From positions 65,551,897-65,615,896 of the forward strand of contig CP136063.1 in the NCBI GenBank assembly GCA_032622095.1: a stretch of 64,000 bases of DNA. Direction: 5' to 3'. The notes beneath the pieces were generated by a model. The model saw only the letters and a list, made by a program, of their open reading frames with translations, ran no database searches and was not told the DNA's origin. Both the position numbers and the translations under genes were made by a program. Source of the stretch: Siphonodentalium dalli. Lineage: Eukaryota > Mollusca > Scaphopoda > Gadilida > Siphonodentaliidae. Of this stretch, positions 11,758 through 23,750 are shown one piece after another. The stretch's first letter is position 1. Every line of letters starts with the position of its first letter.

Positions 11758-12538
11758 ATGTCGGGGTGGAGTCCGGACCATGCTCATGTTACCGGTAGAG
11801 CCGAAACACATGCTCGTACCAAATTGTGAACAGTGCGAATGGGCCAGCAGTTCCACAGAAATCGATTTGCTCGTGTGTTTCGTATGGATATTACGTCAAA
11901 AGCCGACGTCGGACGGAGTCCAGATCCCGCTGGTCGTATAATACCCGCGGGCACGAGTGAAGAGTACAGGTTGGTTTGTTTTGAGGGAAAGTTTGTTATC
12001 AATTGTTTTTCTTCGGACACAACCCCGGATCCACGAGGTGCATGGTGAACCTAAATGTTAACAGTTCGATAAATAAAGCTCCATAAAGTGACGAAATTCT
12101 CGATGAAGTGTGAGAATAAGCTTCCATGTGTTTTCAACTCCAAGATGAGTGCGTGCTGATAAATTGGACAACGTTGTCAACGTTCCATTGATACATATAC
12201 TTAAGGAAACTAAATCTACATTCACATTGGAATTGTTTGCATTTAAGTAGGAAAATAAAGACAATTGCACGAGACGCTCCACGGTGTTGCAGTAAACCCC
12301 AATGCGGGCATGATTTTTGGTCGCATCGGAGTTTACCCATGTCCGCTTCACGTTTTACTTTATCGATGTATATGTTATGTTTGGAAAGATGTCTTTGTTC
12401 GAGTTATACTGAATATGGATTTGGGGGTTTTATTACCAAAAACACGTCAAGGATAAAGATAAACTGCTCAACGTTTTCAAAAACAATTATCGAGTGTCTG
12501 CAGTGAAAATTTGCTGCATGAAACTTAAATTTACCCAG
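11758..12538 (+). repeat. Dispersed repeat block, copy 2 (matches 5817-6590)
   Basis: Collinear with copy 1 but joined at the left directly to the SGNH-like pseudogene and at the right directly to the minisatellite. Copy 1 has about 1 kb more at that right junction, including a TTAA miniature element. No gene. Confidence 0.75.
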
Positions 12539-12540
12539 CA

Positions 12541-12930
12541 ATTACTGATGGTATTTTCTGTGTTCTACCCCCTCCCCACAGAGACCCACGGACCTGATGG
12601 GACTATCTATATATACTACATTCTACGCCCCAAAACGGAGACCCTCTATAGCCACGGCCCTGGTGGGATTATATGTGTTCTAACCCCCAACATAGACCCT
12701 CTATAGCCACGTCCCTGGTGGTATTATCTGTGTATCTACGCCCCCAACGGATACCCCTCCATAGCCACGTCCATGATGGGATTATCTGTAGATACTGTAT
12801 TCTACCCCCCCCCAACGGAAACCCTCTATAGCACGCCCCTGGTGGGATTATCTATATATACTGTATTCTACCCCCTCCCCAACGGAGACCCTCTATAGCC
12901 ACACCCCTTATAGTATTATCTACATATAAT
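12541..12930 (+). repeat. Minisatellite array, ~65-bp units, copy 2
   Basis: The same unit as at 7640-8130, with about six copies, and the same neighbouring block at its left. The two loci are products of one segmental duplication with later indels. Confidence 0.8.
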
Positions 12931-13077
12931 GTCAATCGCAACTTCTCGGATTATCGTTCTTGCGTATTTGCTACGGAAATCACCGAGGTTTGCCGATTGT
13001 ATATACTGTGCGCACCCCCAAGCGGAGAAAGGGACGTAATTCTACTTATTTAGTTCCTTCTGACCTGAATCAATACT

Positions 13078-13744
13078 GTGTGGAATTCGGTTAACTCCAA
13101 AATAAAAAATTGTATGTATTAAAAAAATTATTATCTACTGAACTAATAGGTAAATATTCGGCTACATGTAACATCAAATAATGCTACATTTGCGATAGAT
13201 AATCGTCATATCACTTGCCCCAAGCAACTTACAACTTAGAGTTATCACCTGAACATTCGCCCTTCCAGACAGCCCTGTGACATACACGGTGGCGTCTGTG
13301 AATTTTTAAAGTGAGATGTTATATATGATAATGCAAATTATTTACGGAATTATGTTGTCATAAAAATCTAACTGATTCTCTGGTTTCCGCCGTCCATTCT
13401 GTTTAATTCAAAAACTACATTATATAGGGCCGTCGCTATACCTCAGAATATTATTCCGATTTAGTTTTCTAACTTGTCCATCAAACGCAAAATTATATAA
13501 GATATCTACGCTTAAGTTCACAATTTATACCATTTTCAATTAAAATATCAATTTATTATAATTATTTAAAATTAACGCCAACCAGCAAACCTGAAACTAC
13601 ATACGCCATCATATTTTGTTATTGTATTATTTATTGGGGGGCAGCAGGAAGACAGCTCCTGTACAATACTATTAATTCATATATCAATGCTTTGTTATCG
13701 ATTCTTATCTATTATGCAAATAAACATCTACATCTACATCTACT
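13078..13744 (+). mobile_element. Insertion with a LINE-like 3' tail (5'-truncated)
   Basis: About 665 bp interrupt a repeat that is continuous at 10262-10610. The insert ends in 'tgcaaataaa' followed by three copies of 'catcta', the short-repeat tail usual for CR1/L2-type LINEs. There is no coding remnant. A 5'-truncated LINE is the simplest reading. Confidence 0.6.
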
Positions 13745-14116
13745 GCACACAAACGTATCAGCACAGGCTTACTCGGTCGCTAGCTGCATGTCATGTTTCT
13801 TTAAACCAGCCAGAATTCCGAACTGACGCTTTGCGATTTAATGTGAGTATTTATATTTGATTTATTATTAACATTATTTGAGCAACGCTGACTGCAAATG
13901 TCTGTACTACTATGTACTTCCTGATTCAAGATTTTAAGAGGGAGGTAAAGTGACTCCAAGCTATTGAAAAGGCAAGATGTGCCGAAACCGGTATAGCTGT
14001 TTGTACATACATGTAATAAATATTCAACAATGAACGGATACCTTTCTTAATTTTCAAACTATTCCATTCTTCACGTCAGCAGTCACCTACCTCAGAGGAG
14101 AGTTTCTTCATTATTT

Positions 14117-14150
<34 letters not shown>

Positions 14151-14160
14151 CGATGTCAAA
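13745..14160. repeat. Second half of the split dispersed repeat, then a TA microsatellite
   Basis: 13745-13951 continues the repeat of 10262-10610. From about 13952 to 14120 I see nothing. A (TA)n run lies near 14126-14150. Confidence 0.65.
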
Positions 14161-14247
14161 TCAGATATAGTGAAAGAAGTTGGTAAAGTAGTCCAATATA
14201 ACATGCAATAGATAAAGAGAGATGGTTACAGCGGAAGAGTAAAAGAG

Positions 14248-14880
14248 GTGTTGAATTATGAGAAACAAGACCAACCGCGCAGAGACTCTTCTAACGACTC
14301 CAAGAGATCGCAACCCACAGGTATGCTGGCTTCGAGTGGTCAGCAGCAACCTGTATATGATGCTCAACAAACCAGGACATGCATCCTCGAGAAGTATCAC
14401 CATCGAGCTATTATGGAAGGCGAGAACCATCTCCTCCAAGAGTGGTCCCACAATACATGAGAGCTTTGCTTAGCCAACCTACAGCACATGCTCCATCCGA
14501 GGCTGATTCGCACCAAAGCGCTGAATTTCAGACAGTAGTAAATAGAAGAAAGAGAAATCCGCCTATAATAGGAAATTCATCGGATACCACTTTGAAGGGA
14601 ATAAAAAACCGATTCCCAGGATCGGTTTTCATATCAAGATTGGCATATGATACGAACGCAGAGGACGTTAAAAAGTTCGCTCCAAAGAAGTTGCAGACTG
14701 AAGTGACAAAATGTGAAAAACTTGAAAACAATTATGACACTTATTCTTCGTTACGAATTTTTGTGGCGGACAGAGATGATATACAGAAGCTATACTACTC
14801 GACCCCTCAATTTGGCCGACAGATATTCTTGTCAGGAAATTCTTTGAACAAAAACGATCAAGGAGTATGTACATGCCTCC
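14248..14880 (+). pseudogene. Non-LTR retrotransposon ORF1-like fragment
   Basis: A frame at 14379-14897 encodes a Pro/Ser-rich start, then R-F-P-G-S-V-F-I-S-R-L-A-Y-D followed by a region ending S-Y-S-S-L-R-I-F-V and a Gly-containing strand. This is the shape of the RRM-like nucleic-acid-binding domain of CR1/Jockey-group ORF1 proteins, which bind the element's RNA. Homology stops at ~14880, where the SGNH-like segment is fused on, so the frame's last residues are foreign. No ORF2 follows. The assignment is by pattern only. Confidence 0.5.
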
Positions 14881-15752
14881 GATCGTTTGACGGGTAAGTG
14901 AATCAATTAGTTGATAAAACATAGGTGAATCATACGTTCGAATGTTAGTGACGATCGCTTCTTTGATAGACACGTACAGTTGAAGGTTGAACAGGGAATT
15001 CGAGTTTGTTTTTGTAAACATCGACAGATAAACAGGTCAAGTATGAAAAGCTAGTTCGCCGTCCATTGGTATATTAGGGACCGTAATACTTTGCAACATT
15101 ACGTTTTGTTCATTCTTCATTGGTTTTTAAGCTGGTCTACTATTTCATAATGTCTTTGTCCAAACTTTTGAATGAAAAGGAATTCTTGAAAGCTGAAAGT
15201 CAGCGACTAGGGTTGAGTATTGAGGGCAGTTCCAGGACAATTATAACATCTGATAGCAAAGGGAAATATGTCGAATATTCACAAGAATAATTGAAGCTTG
15301 GAAGAGATGTTCAATTCTGGAATACATCAGGTGCAACACTGAGAAGAAAACTATCTCAAGTCCACAGTGACTTAAAGGAACTTGGTGAGAGTGGCAATAC
15401 CTACCATATTTATTTGTGGCTGGGGACATGTGACTTAACCATCAAGCATCATGGTCATGGGTTTGTGTACATGAAGCATGATACTGACGAGAGAGCATTC
15501 AGTAATTTGACAGATTCATTTGTGGAAATTGTGGACAGATATGAGCAATATCCCAATTTGAAGATCTTTCTCTTTGAAATTCCATCCATTAGTTTGATGC
15601 AGTGGAAAGAATCTCAGGTAGAAGTTTACCATAACTTTGACTTTGTTGAATGTGAATATGAGGAACAGATTGTCGCCATAAGAATCAGAATGATTAACAC
15701 TTGGATTCAACTATTCAACAACGAGAGAGATGAGTATTTTGCCTATGTTTGA
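14881..15752 (+). pseudogene. SGNH-hydrolase-like pseudogene, copy 2 (complete but for one stop codon)
   Basis: From the ATG at 15150 to the stop at 15752 there are 201 codons, interrupted only by TAA at codon 47 (15288-15290), where copy 1 has TCA (Ser). The protein carries S-D-S-K-G-K near residue 35, W-L-G-T-C-D-L-T near residue 92 and an acidic C-terminus. The S-D-S and G-T-C-D elements fit an SGNH-hydrolase or esterase-like core, but a catalytic His is not certain. The segment before the ATG (14881-15149) is equally conserved between copies and contains 'gggtaagt', a possible splice donor. Function is unknown. Confidence 0.5.
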
Positions 15753-16510
15753 TTTGGACCTGGAACATGACATGAAAAGGAAAGGGAAAGGGAGAAAGGA
15801 CACTACTCCTTTAACTTTTTACTCTACACAGATGGAGTGCATCCTATCAGAGAACTATCAGATGTGTGGCTGCTGAGGATATTGAAAACCTCTGGCAGAG
15901 CACTGGATATGTGATTTACTAGTATTCTTATTGTTGTGTAAATAGTGTAAATAGGTAAGTCAAGTTTGTCAACTACTGTCATGTGCCACATAATAGTGTA
16001 AGCATGATTATTAATTGTGGAGAAAATGTCCAATAATAGTAATAGTATTTGGCATTGAGACATATAGTGAAAAGAGTGAAAATACCATCGGTATTATTTA
16101 TTTCACCTACGGCCAATCCCCACCAATCACTTATTTGGCTACCACGATCATTAGTCATCTGTGAATACAAGTATGCAATAAGAATTGTGATTGTAATACA
16201 ATAATTTCTTTACTCTACTTGTGAGAAAAAATTGCTAAAATTAGACAGTTGATTTTGGTGCATACTGTATTTTGATTATTGAGACAGTCCATGTGAACAG
16301 CAGATTTGGATGACCTGTTTTCATGTAAACTGGTCATCTGCGAAATCCAGCTTCACTGTAACACTGGGCAGTTTTCTTAGTGGCTAGTTGTGTGGCGGCA
16401 GATGATGCTGTGTTTGCTGTGAAAATACTCAGATGCAGTGTAGTGAATTGGAACTGCATATTGAAATATGAAAGTTTACTGTCTCTAAATCAATCTGAAC
16501 ATCATGCACA
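15753..16510. other. 3' flank of SGNH-like copy 2
   Basis: AT-rich; no gene supported. Confidence 0.4.
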
Positions 16511-16755
16511 TGGTCTGTTGAGAACTGTCTCACTGCCATTAAAAAAAGTATCATCTTGTATTTGAGAAGGGCCTGTTGAGAACTGTCTCACTGCCCCTGA
16601 ACGGCATCTTGCGTTATTTCATGGCCTGTTGAGAACTGTCTCACTACCCTTAAAAGGCGTATTGTGTTAGTTCAGGGCATGTTGAGAACTGTCTCACGGC
16701 CCTTGTAATGTATATTGCGTTAGCTCAGGGCCTGTTGAGTAATCTATCACTGCCC
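16511..16755 (+). repeat. Tandem repeat, five ~54-bp units
   Basis: Each unit starts 'cctgttgagaactgtctcac' followed by a variable tail that ends near 'gcgttagttcaggg'. Unit spacing is about 52-57 bp. The tails are related to each other rather than unique, so this is a minisatellite and not a CRISPR array. Confidence 0.8.
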
Positions 16756-17002
16756 CAGTAGTCACTTTGATAGGAATGGGTAATAAAAGAAACAAAAGTA
16801 AACCATCTCAGTTTAACGCTGATTGAGGGAAACCTTATGTGAAAGGTGGGTTCCGTGTGATGGATTAGATCTTGTCTGGAAAAGGTGAACGATGAGTACA
16901 AACCTCGGGTCAGATTCTCAGTCCACCGCTATAAGGGGAAGCTGCTAAAATTGAGATTCGCTAAAAGATCGGTTACTGTCTGAGGGATACCGACTACTCA
17001 AC

Positions 17003-18660
17003 ATGGATCGTCTGTCATTTGGATTCAATAATGTCATCCAGCATGTAATGTCATGCTCCAAAGCTCAACACATTGCCAAGAAGTGTCCAAATAGGAAGAT
17101 TATTGATTTCCTACATGAGGAGAAGCATCAAGGCTATGCAAGCTTAATTACAGTCCGTTGCAACGTGTGTGGGAAAACCATCATCTATTCAACCAGTCCT
17201 CTCATACAAAGTAGCTCTGAACATCGGAGATTTGATGTCAATGCACGAGCAGGCTGGGCTGCCATGGGTACCGGTTGCGGTGTGACTCAATTGAATGAGA
17301 TCTTCGGAACAATAGGCCTGCCATCAACGTCACAACCAACTTTTACAGTAGTTGAAGATGAGATAAGTGCCTGGTGGAAGAAAGAGCTGGAAGAAGACAT
17401 CAAAACAGCTGGTGCTGAAGAGAGAAAGATTGCAGAAGAGAATGGTAATTTTGATGAAGGTATTCCAAAAATAACGGTTGTAACAGATGGTGGTTGGTCA
17501 AACAGAGCTCACAAACATACGTATAATGCCATGGGTGGTGTCGGGGTGATCATATGAGCACCAACAAGCAAGATTCTTCATCTTGTTGTCAGAAATCGAC
17601 ACTGCTTCGTGTGTACCTTCTATTGCAACAAATCCGAAAAAGTACCAGACCACCAATGCCACAAAACATCTGAGTTGGCAGAATTTTGGGATTCCTGTAC
17701 TTCAGACGAAGCAATGTGTGCATCAAGAGGGGACTGTGGACTAAGCCCGGAGTCGTTGCAAACAAACATGCTTGCAGACATATCAACACTTCTGGATAGA
17801 ATTGCCAAGAAACTCTGAAGCATTGATTGGTAATCACACCACAAACATGGCTGAAGTCTGGATGTCAATCCGAGATAAATTTGATGGTGATTAATTTAAA
17901 AGGATCATGGCAAGCAAGATGTTATGGTGGAGGTTAAGATCGCTCTTAGGACCTACATGGTCACCTGTTGTATGGGAGACGATAACAGCAACATCTCCAG
18001 GACCATCATTTGTCAACATATTCAACATTCGGGCAAAACAACATGGAAAATCAATGATTTGCAAGAGAACAGATAAATACAAGGACAGGAAGCGTAAAAG
18101 AAAAAAATGGCCTTATCCAAAATTGACTCAAGCGAAAAGGCAAAACTGAAGTATGATGATGAATGTCTTCAACCAGAAGCTGATGTTACAACCACTGATT
18201 TGGAGGAAATGAAATCCAGCTATTTCAAGAAGCATGTTGAAGTATCCGACGACTTTATCACTCAACTAGAAGTCAATACAAGGGACCAAAGCACTTCTTC
18301 ACTATGGCGCACAGAGAGAAAAAAACCACTGACTGCCTCAAACTTTGGGAAAATTATCTCTCGCAATCCGAAAATCTAAGTGGAACCAATTACCCGAGCC
18401 CTATTATACACAAATTTCAAAGGAAACATCCATACAAGGACTGGCATTTTAGCTGAACCTGCGACAATTCAGGAATATATTATGAAGCAGCCGGAAAATG
18501 GAATCAATGCAAGCGTTAAAAAATGGGGATAGTTATCAGTAAACACAAATTCCTTGCTGCCAGCACAGATGGACTGGTTATTCAGAGCGACGGCGATAAA
18601 GGCCTCCTGGGGTTAAAAATCTACTCATGAATAAACCAGTCGCCTTAACATATGCTGTTG
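17003..18660 (+). pseudogene. Decayed Mutator-like transposase + YqaJ-like nuclease gene
   Basis: The first open part (17003-17557, 184 codons) has a C-x2-C zinc pair (R-C-N-V-C-G-K), an N-A-R-A-G...M-G-T-G-C-G segment and a terminal V-T-D-G-G-W-S-N-R-A...G-G-V-G-V motif. These match the Mutator-like transposase domain seen in many invertebrate proteins, where D-G-T-W-x-x-R-G holds a catalytic Asp. After stops and indels the reading resumes, with H-Q-C-H-K near 17655. Around 18290-18620 it shows W-R-T-E-R-K-K-P-L-T-A-S-N-F-G-K-I, then A-A-S-T-D-G-L-V and L-K-I-Y in other frames, the order of conserved blocks in YqaJ-type exonucleases. At least three breaks make it dead. It probably derives from a DNA transposon. 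Confidence 0.65.
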
Positions 18661-19029
18661 TAACTCAAAAAAGCTTTTGTCTGTAAAAATTTCAAGACTC
18701 TGGTATTGAAGAGAAATCACCCATACTACTTTCAATGTCAGGGCCAATTGAATGTCCTTGGTTATAACTGGTTAGACTTTGTAACTAGAACGGTTAAGCC
18801 ATACCAAATGATAATTGAGCGAATATTCAGGGTGAAGTGATTTGGACAAATGTTATGATACCTAATCTGACAGCATTTTATTTTAAAGTTCTGCTTCCTG
18901 AGATTGCTGTACCTGGAAATAACATGCAACCAGGTGTTCGTGAGCCAGGTTCATGGGTTAGTGGTTCATCAAAACACGACGAGTCTATGGGTTTCCACAT
19001 TTAGCTACATATACATGTAATGTACATGT
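18661..19029. other. Unassigned sequence after the Mutator/YqaJ pseudogene
   Basis: No features that I can support. Confidence 0.35.
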
Positions 19030-20042
19030 ATCTCATGATGTGGAAAGTTCAGATCGACCTATATAGAAAACTACTGAATTGCTTAGCTAGTACACACCCT
19101 GAAGGAATGTTATCTGAAGACCTCATCGTGTATTAATGGCAATAACGATCAATACATGTATGTCAACAGATGACTTTGATCGCCTTTCGGAATGGCAACT
19201 TTGGGAGGAGCTTTCTCAGCTAGTATATCAACTGATTGGAATTGAATAACTGCCCTCAAAAATCTGAACTACATGTTGTGAAAGATATATATATTGATAT
19301 TGAATATATTCGGTGATATTTTATGAGATATTGAATGACTTTTGATGAAACTTTCCACAAATGATTTGTGGTACCAAAGACATCAAGTGTGCTAATTACT
19401 GTGCTGTGAGGTGAGATATGGCTGAGTGAGCACAAACTGAATGGTAGAGGGGCACTTTTCAAAAGTTGCAAAAACACAGGTAGAGTTATCACAGACATTC
19501 AGATGTGCCTTGGTTCCAGGCTTGGAACATCATTATCTGATGGTGCCTCAATGGCCTACAAGGTAAGAAAAATTGTTTACTGAAAAATGGCTTCAAAGCG
19601 ACTGATTTCAATAACTCTGTGTTGCTCACTGCATGGAACTTCAAGGTGTCATTCCAAAGGAATGTGGTTAGACTGAATGGCATGGGCAGGAACATTGTGT
19701 CCCAAAGATGACACGCATGTTATCGTGGACTCACTGTGCCACTTTCAGACCACATTTACAGCCAGTAACAACTTGTGTGAACAATGGAACAATGGAGTGA
19801 CTGTCACTCTACGACAGTGTTTTGCAACTTTTGAAAAGCACACCTCTTCCATTCAATTCATGCTCAGTCAGCCAGAACATAACTCACAGAATGGTGCCTC
19901 ATACAGGTTGGGTATCAGATACCACTAAACATTTGCGTAACGTTTCGTCAAAATCCATCCAATATCTCATAAAATATTACTGAATATATTAGGGGGGACT
20001 GTATACTGTATAGGTCCATCTGAACTGTCCACATCATCAGAT
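19030..20042. repeat. Long imperfect inverted repeat (fold-back), ~1 kb
   Basis: Several blocks of the left half recur as reverse complements, in mirrored order, in the right half. 19032-19066 pairs with 20010-20042 (around 'gatctgaact' and 'ccacatcat'). 19296-19350 pairs with 19944-19995 ('caatatctcataaaatat'). 19396-19475 pairs with 19815-19905 ('gcaacttttgaaaag', 'gctcactcagcca'). The centre is near 19650. Arms are diverged by roughly 15-25 percent by eye. It could be a fold-back transposon or an old inverted duplication. Short frames inside are not gene-like. Confidence 0.7.
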
Positions 20043-20117
20043 AACATATGGGTCAAATCCCTTATTGTTACAAATTTACATGATAAATCATTGTCCTGTA
20101 TTCAGTAATTCTTTTAA

Positions 20118-21788
20118 ACTAGGGGGTTGCCCGTCAAAATGACGGGTATATAAATGTATTTCGTTACTTTCTCGTCTCCGCGGTCATGAACACATTATCA
20201 TTTCTATATCAGCAATGGATTTGTCATACTTATCTTTCACCGGAGGCGTGTGGGAACACTTTATTGAAATAAAACTGTACTCCCATCCTACCCCACATAC
20301 ATGCATGCACATTTGGAACGCAACAAAATCAACATGTTATTTTATTACTGTATTTACTAACTGAAATAGACTCCATTTGGGAGCATTTGTTCGGCGGCGA
20401 AAGGGTCCCTTTGTGCGCTATAGCCCTATATGAGCCTATGGCTCGGGAACACTTTTTTCACACAAAAAAAATACTGTAGATTCCACTATCACCCACATAT
20501 AAGAGGCCCTCACCCCCTTTTCGTACGCCGTATTCCATGCCCTGTTATGAGGTACGCCGTATTCCGGTCCCTCTCTTAGGAGGTATTCGGTATTCCAAAA
20601 ATACCGGTATTCGTACGCCGACCTTCCAAAAATGATAATAATAATATAAATGCGATTTTTGTCACAATAAATTCACGGTTTGACATACAGATCGTCGATC
20701 ATCGTCATTTTAGATTAATTTAGACGTGGAGACTGCGGAATAACCGGCGTTTTACTATCATGTTGCCTTTTAGATCCTTTTATCATCAATAAATTATCTT
20801 ATCTGATCTTAACTGGTACTCCGTATTCCATATGGCTGTTAACTGGTATTCCGTATTCCACCCTCTGTGTTAAGTGGTATTCCGTATTCCAGGCGGGGGG
20901 GGGGGGGTGGGGGCCTCATATAAGCACGCGCATATGGAATGCAACAAAATCAACGTATAGTTCTTTATTACTATTATATATATTCCAGTAACTGAAACAA
21001 AGCCTTTATTCAGCGACCGAGTGGTCTGCAGTCCCTCTGTGCGCTTCGCGCACATGCATTATGATCTTAAACAGGCTCCCTTCGGGAGCTTTTATTCAGA
21101 AGCGTATAGGCCTAAGGCCATGGGCCCTTGTACTGCGGCCCATTTGCCCACTTCGCGTCCATCTTTATATTGTATAAAACGTTATTTATCAATTTGCCGT
21201 CTTCGATTCCACACACAATGCACAACTTTCATAACAAAGAGACAATCCATTACTTATATTCTCACTGAAGTGGCATATGAAGTGGCATATGAAGTGGCAT
21301 ATTTAGCACCCATTTCCAAGGACGGTATAGAACGTTCTAGTCTCGACTCTACACCCATACACTTCCACGACAAAGGCAACATGCATTAATTATATTCACA
21401 ATCAACCTGATCTGACAATTAAATTATAGCGCCCATTTTCAACAACGATTTGGTAGAGCGCATGGAAATTTCGTCAATACAATAGCAACGCAAGTTTGGG
21501 TTTGCGTACGACGTCACATGACGTCATTTCGACAAACGTCATAAGAAATGGTATCTACTTGAGTGCAAATACTGCATTTGGGGACCATGTTAGATCTCAG
21601 GTTTGCTTTGACCAATCGGCGTGAAATTTGGTGAGTCACCTTTTACGACAGACTGTAGGTCGTGGTACAAAATTGGGCCACATTGGACGCATGGTTGAAA
21701 AGTTATAAACGCGCCAAAAGCGTGACCGAGTTATACACACACAGACAGATACACACACACACACAGACGACGGGTTTTATATATATAG
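20118..21788 (-). mobile_element. Helitron/Helentron-like non-autonomous element, copy 1
   Basis: Read on the minus strand it starts 'ctatatatataaaacccgtc' followed by a TG/TCTG-rich run, and ends with a short hairpin (cccgtcattttgacggg), a 9-12 nt spacer and CTAGT. There are no terminal inverted repeats and no replicase or helicase. Elements at 50284-50841 and 51812-52313 share this architecture. Copy 2 follows head to tail with no gap. Internal sequence includes 'gtgaaatttggtgagtcacc' and 'cgccaaaagcgtgaccgagt'. It carries a nested miniature element at 20503-20917. Assignment to Helentrons is by end structure only. Confidence 0.6.
20503..20917. mobile_element. Miniature element with GAGGCCC ends and 6-bp target duplication, copy 1
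   Basis: Ends GAGGCCCTCACCCCC and GGGTGGGGGCCTC are inverted repeats, flanked by ATATAA on both sides (20497-20502, 20918-20923). Inside, repeated 'ggtattccgtattcca' and 'cgtacgccgtattcc' units flank an AT-rich core. A shorter copy in the other orientation lies at 59851-60095. A 6-bp target duplication with no transposase leaves the superfamily open; IS3EU and Dada are candidates by target size. Confidence 0.75.
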
Positions 21789-23452
21789 ACTAGGGGGTTG
21801 CCCGTCACAAAATGACGGGTATATAAATGTGCTTTGTTATTTTCTAGTGTCCGCTTTCATGGACACATGGAATGGTCATGCTTCTCTTTTTTGTTACTGG
21901 ATGCACGTTGGAACACTTTATTTAACTAAAATTGTATTTCTACGCACCCAGTCTACATATGCGCATGTACATTTTGAACGAAACAAAATCAGTATATTAG
22001 TTAAATACTACTATGCACCGACTGAAACATGCTCAATTCAGGAGCCTTCATTTGGGAGCTTGTTTCACATTTTGAACGGACCCACTTTGGAACCTGTATT
22101 GCGCATGCCGCCTAATTACCACACGCCTGCACTGTGCTGTCCATTGGTATGAACACTTTTCAATAAAATTGTATGTTTTACCCCCACCCCATCTCCCCAA
22201 CCCATGTATATGCATGCACATATGGAACGCAACAATCAAAATATTGTACTTTATCTATACTTGAACAGGCTCAATTCGGGAGACTTTATTTAGCGGGGAG
22301 GGGTCTACAGCCCCTTTCTGCGCATCGCGCACATTATATGATCTTAAACTGCGTAAGCTTCATGCATATATATTTATAGGGAGCTTGCAGCACATTTTAA
22401 ACGGACTCCCTTTGGAAGCTGTATTCAGCATGCAGCCTATAATGATCACACGCCCTGTACTGCGTGGCCCATTTGTATGAAGACTTTATTTCAATAAAAC
22501 TGTATTTTTGCCCCCACCATCATCTCCCCAACCCACGTATATGCAGGCACATATAGAACGCAACAATCAAGATATTCTACTTTATCTATAGGGCCTACTA
22601 ACTGAAGCAGGCTCTATTCGGAACCTTTATTTAGCGGGGAGGCTGCAGCCCCTTAGTGAGCTTCGCGCACATTATATGAATTTAAACTGCGTGCGCTTCG
22701 CGCACATTGTGATCTTTTAAACATTTATTCTTTTATCAGATTTGCACTCAACCGAAAGATTAAAAGAACATTAATTAGCGTCGGCAGTATTGTTTACACT
22801 GCAGGCCCTATTATTAGGCCTGTCCCGTGAATGTGATTTTTCTAACTGAGTTTGGCGAGTTTGGCAAAGACAGCATTATTTACTTATGTTCAAACCCAAC
22901 TGGCGAATTAAAATACCATATCAGCACCCATGCCCAACGACGAATGTTCGAGTCTTGACTCTGCACCCCACTACATCCACCCATTCCCAACGACGGTAGA
23001 ACGTTCTAGTCTTGACTACACCCCACTATACATGCACTTCCGCGACAAAATCAACATTCGTTATCTAAATTCACAATGAAACTGAACTGACACATTAATT
23101 TAGCGCTTATTTCCAACAACGCTTTCGTTGAGCGCATGGAAGTTTCGCCTACAACAGCAAAGCAAGTGTTGGTTTGCGTTCGACGTCAATGACGTCATTT
23201 GGACAAACGTCATAAGAAATAGTGTCTACTTGAGTGCAGATATTGCATTTGGGGACAATGTTAGATCTCAGGTTTGCTTTGACCAATCGGCGTGAAATTT
23301 GGTGAGTCACCTTTTATGCCACACTACAGTCCTTGGTACAAATTTGGGCCGCATTGGTTTCATGGTTAAAAAGTTATTAACGCGCCAAAAGCGTGACCGA
23401 GTTATACACACACAGATACACACACACAGACGACGGGTTTTATATATATAGA
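21789..23452 (-). mobile_element. Helitron/Helentron-like non-autonomous element, copy 2 (tandem)
   Basis: It has the same ends as copy 1: 'actagggggttgcccgtc' at the left and 'cgacgggttttatatatata' at the right. It directly abuts copy 1 and lacks the nested miniature element, but contains an internal direct duplication around 'catctccccaacccatgtat' / 'catctccccaacccacgtat'. Tandem Helitron copies arise by failure to stop at the 3' end or by repeated insertion at one site. Confidence 0.6.
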
Positions 23453-23750
23453 TACTGGTAATTAAGTCATGCATCTGGTACCAGTTTTTACTTTGTATTA
23501 TAAGTTTTTGGTTTATATACACTGTACATAATTTATGAGATACTACAGAGTGTGAAACTAATTTGACGTCATTGCTCAATTATCTGCTCGTTTAAAGAGC
23601 CTAATTAATATATGTATACTGTTTGGTTTATGAGATCAATCTAACACATCCATGTAAAATTCATGCATGTATATTTCTATCATGGAATTCCAATTTACAA
23701 AGCTAAATTCAATTGTATTTCTGTATGTAAAATTGTATTTCACTTTGCAG

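Noticed and set aside
16511-16755. CRISPR-like array
   Set aside because: Repeat and spacer regions are both related between units, the genome is eukaryotic and no cas genes exist.
19489-19928. Short frames at the centre of the 19-20 kb inverted repeat as genes
   Set aside because: Both strands are equally open because of the mirrored structure, and no domain is seen.
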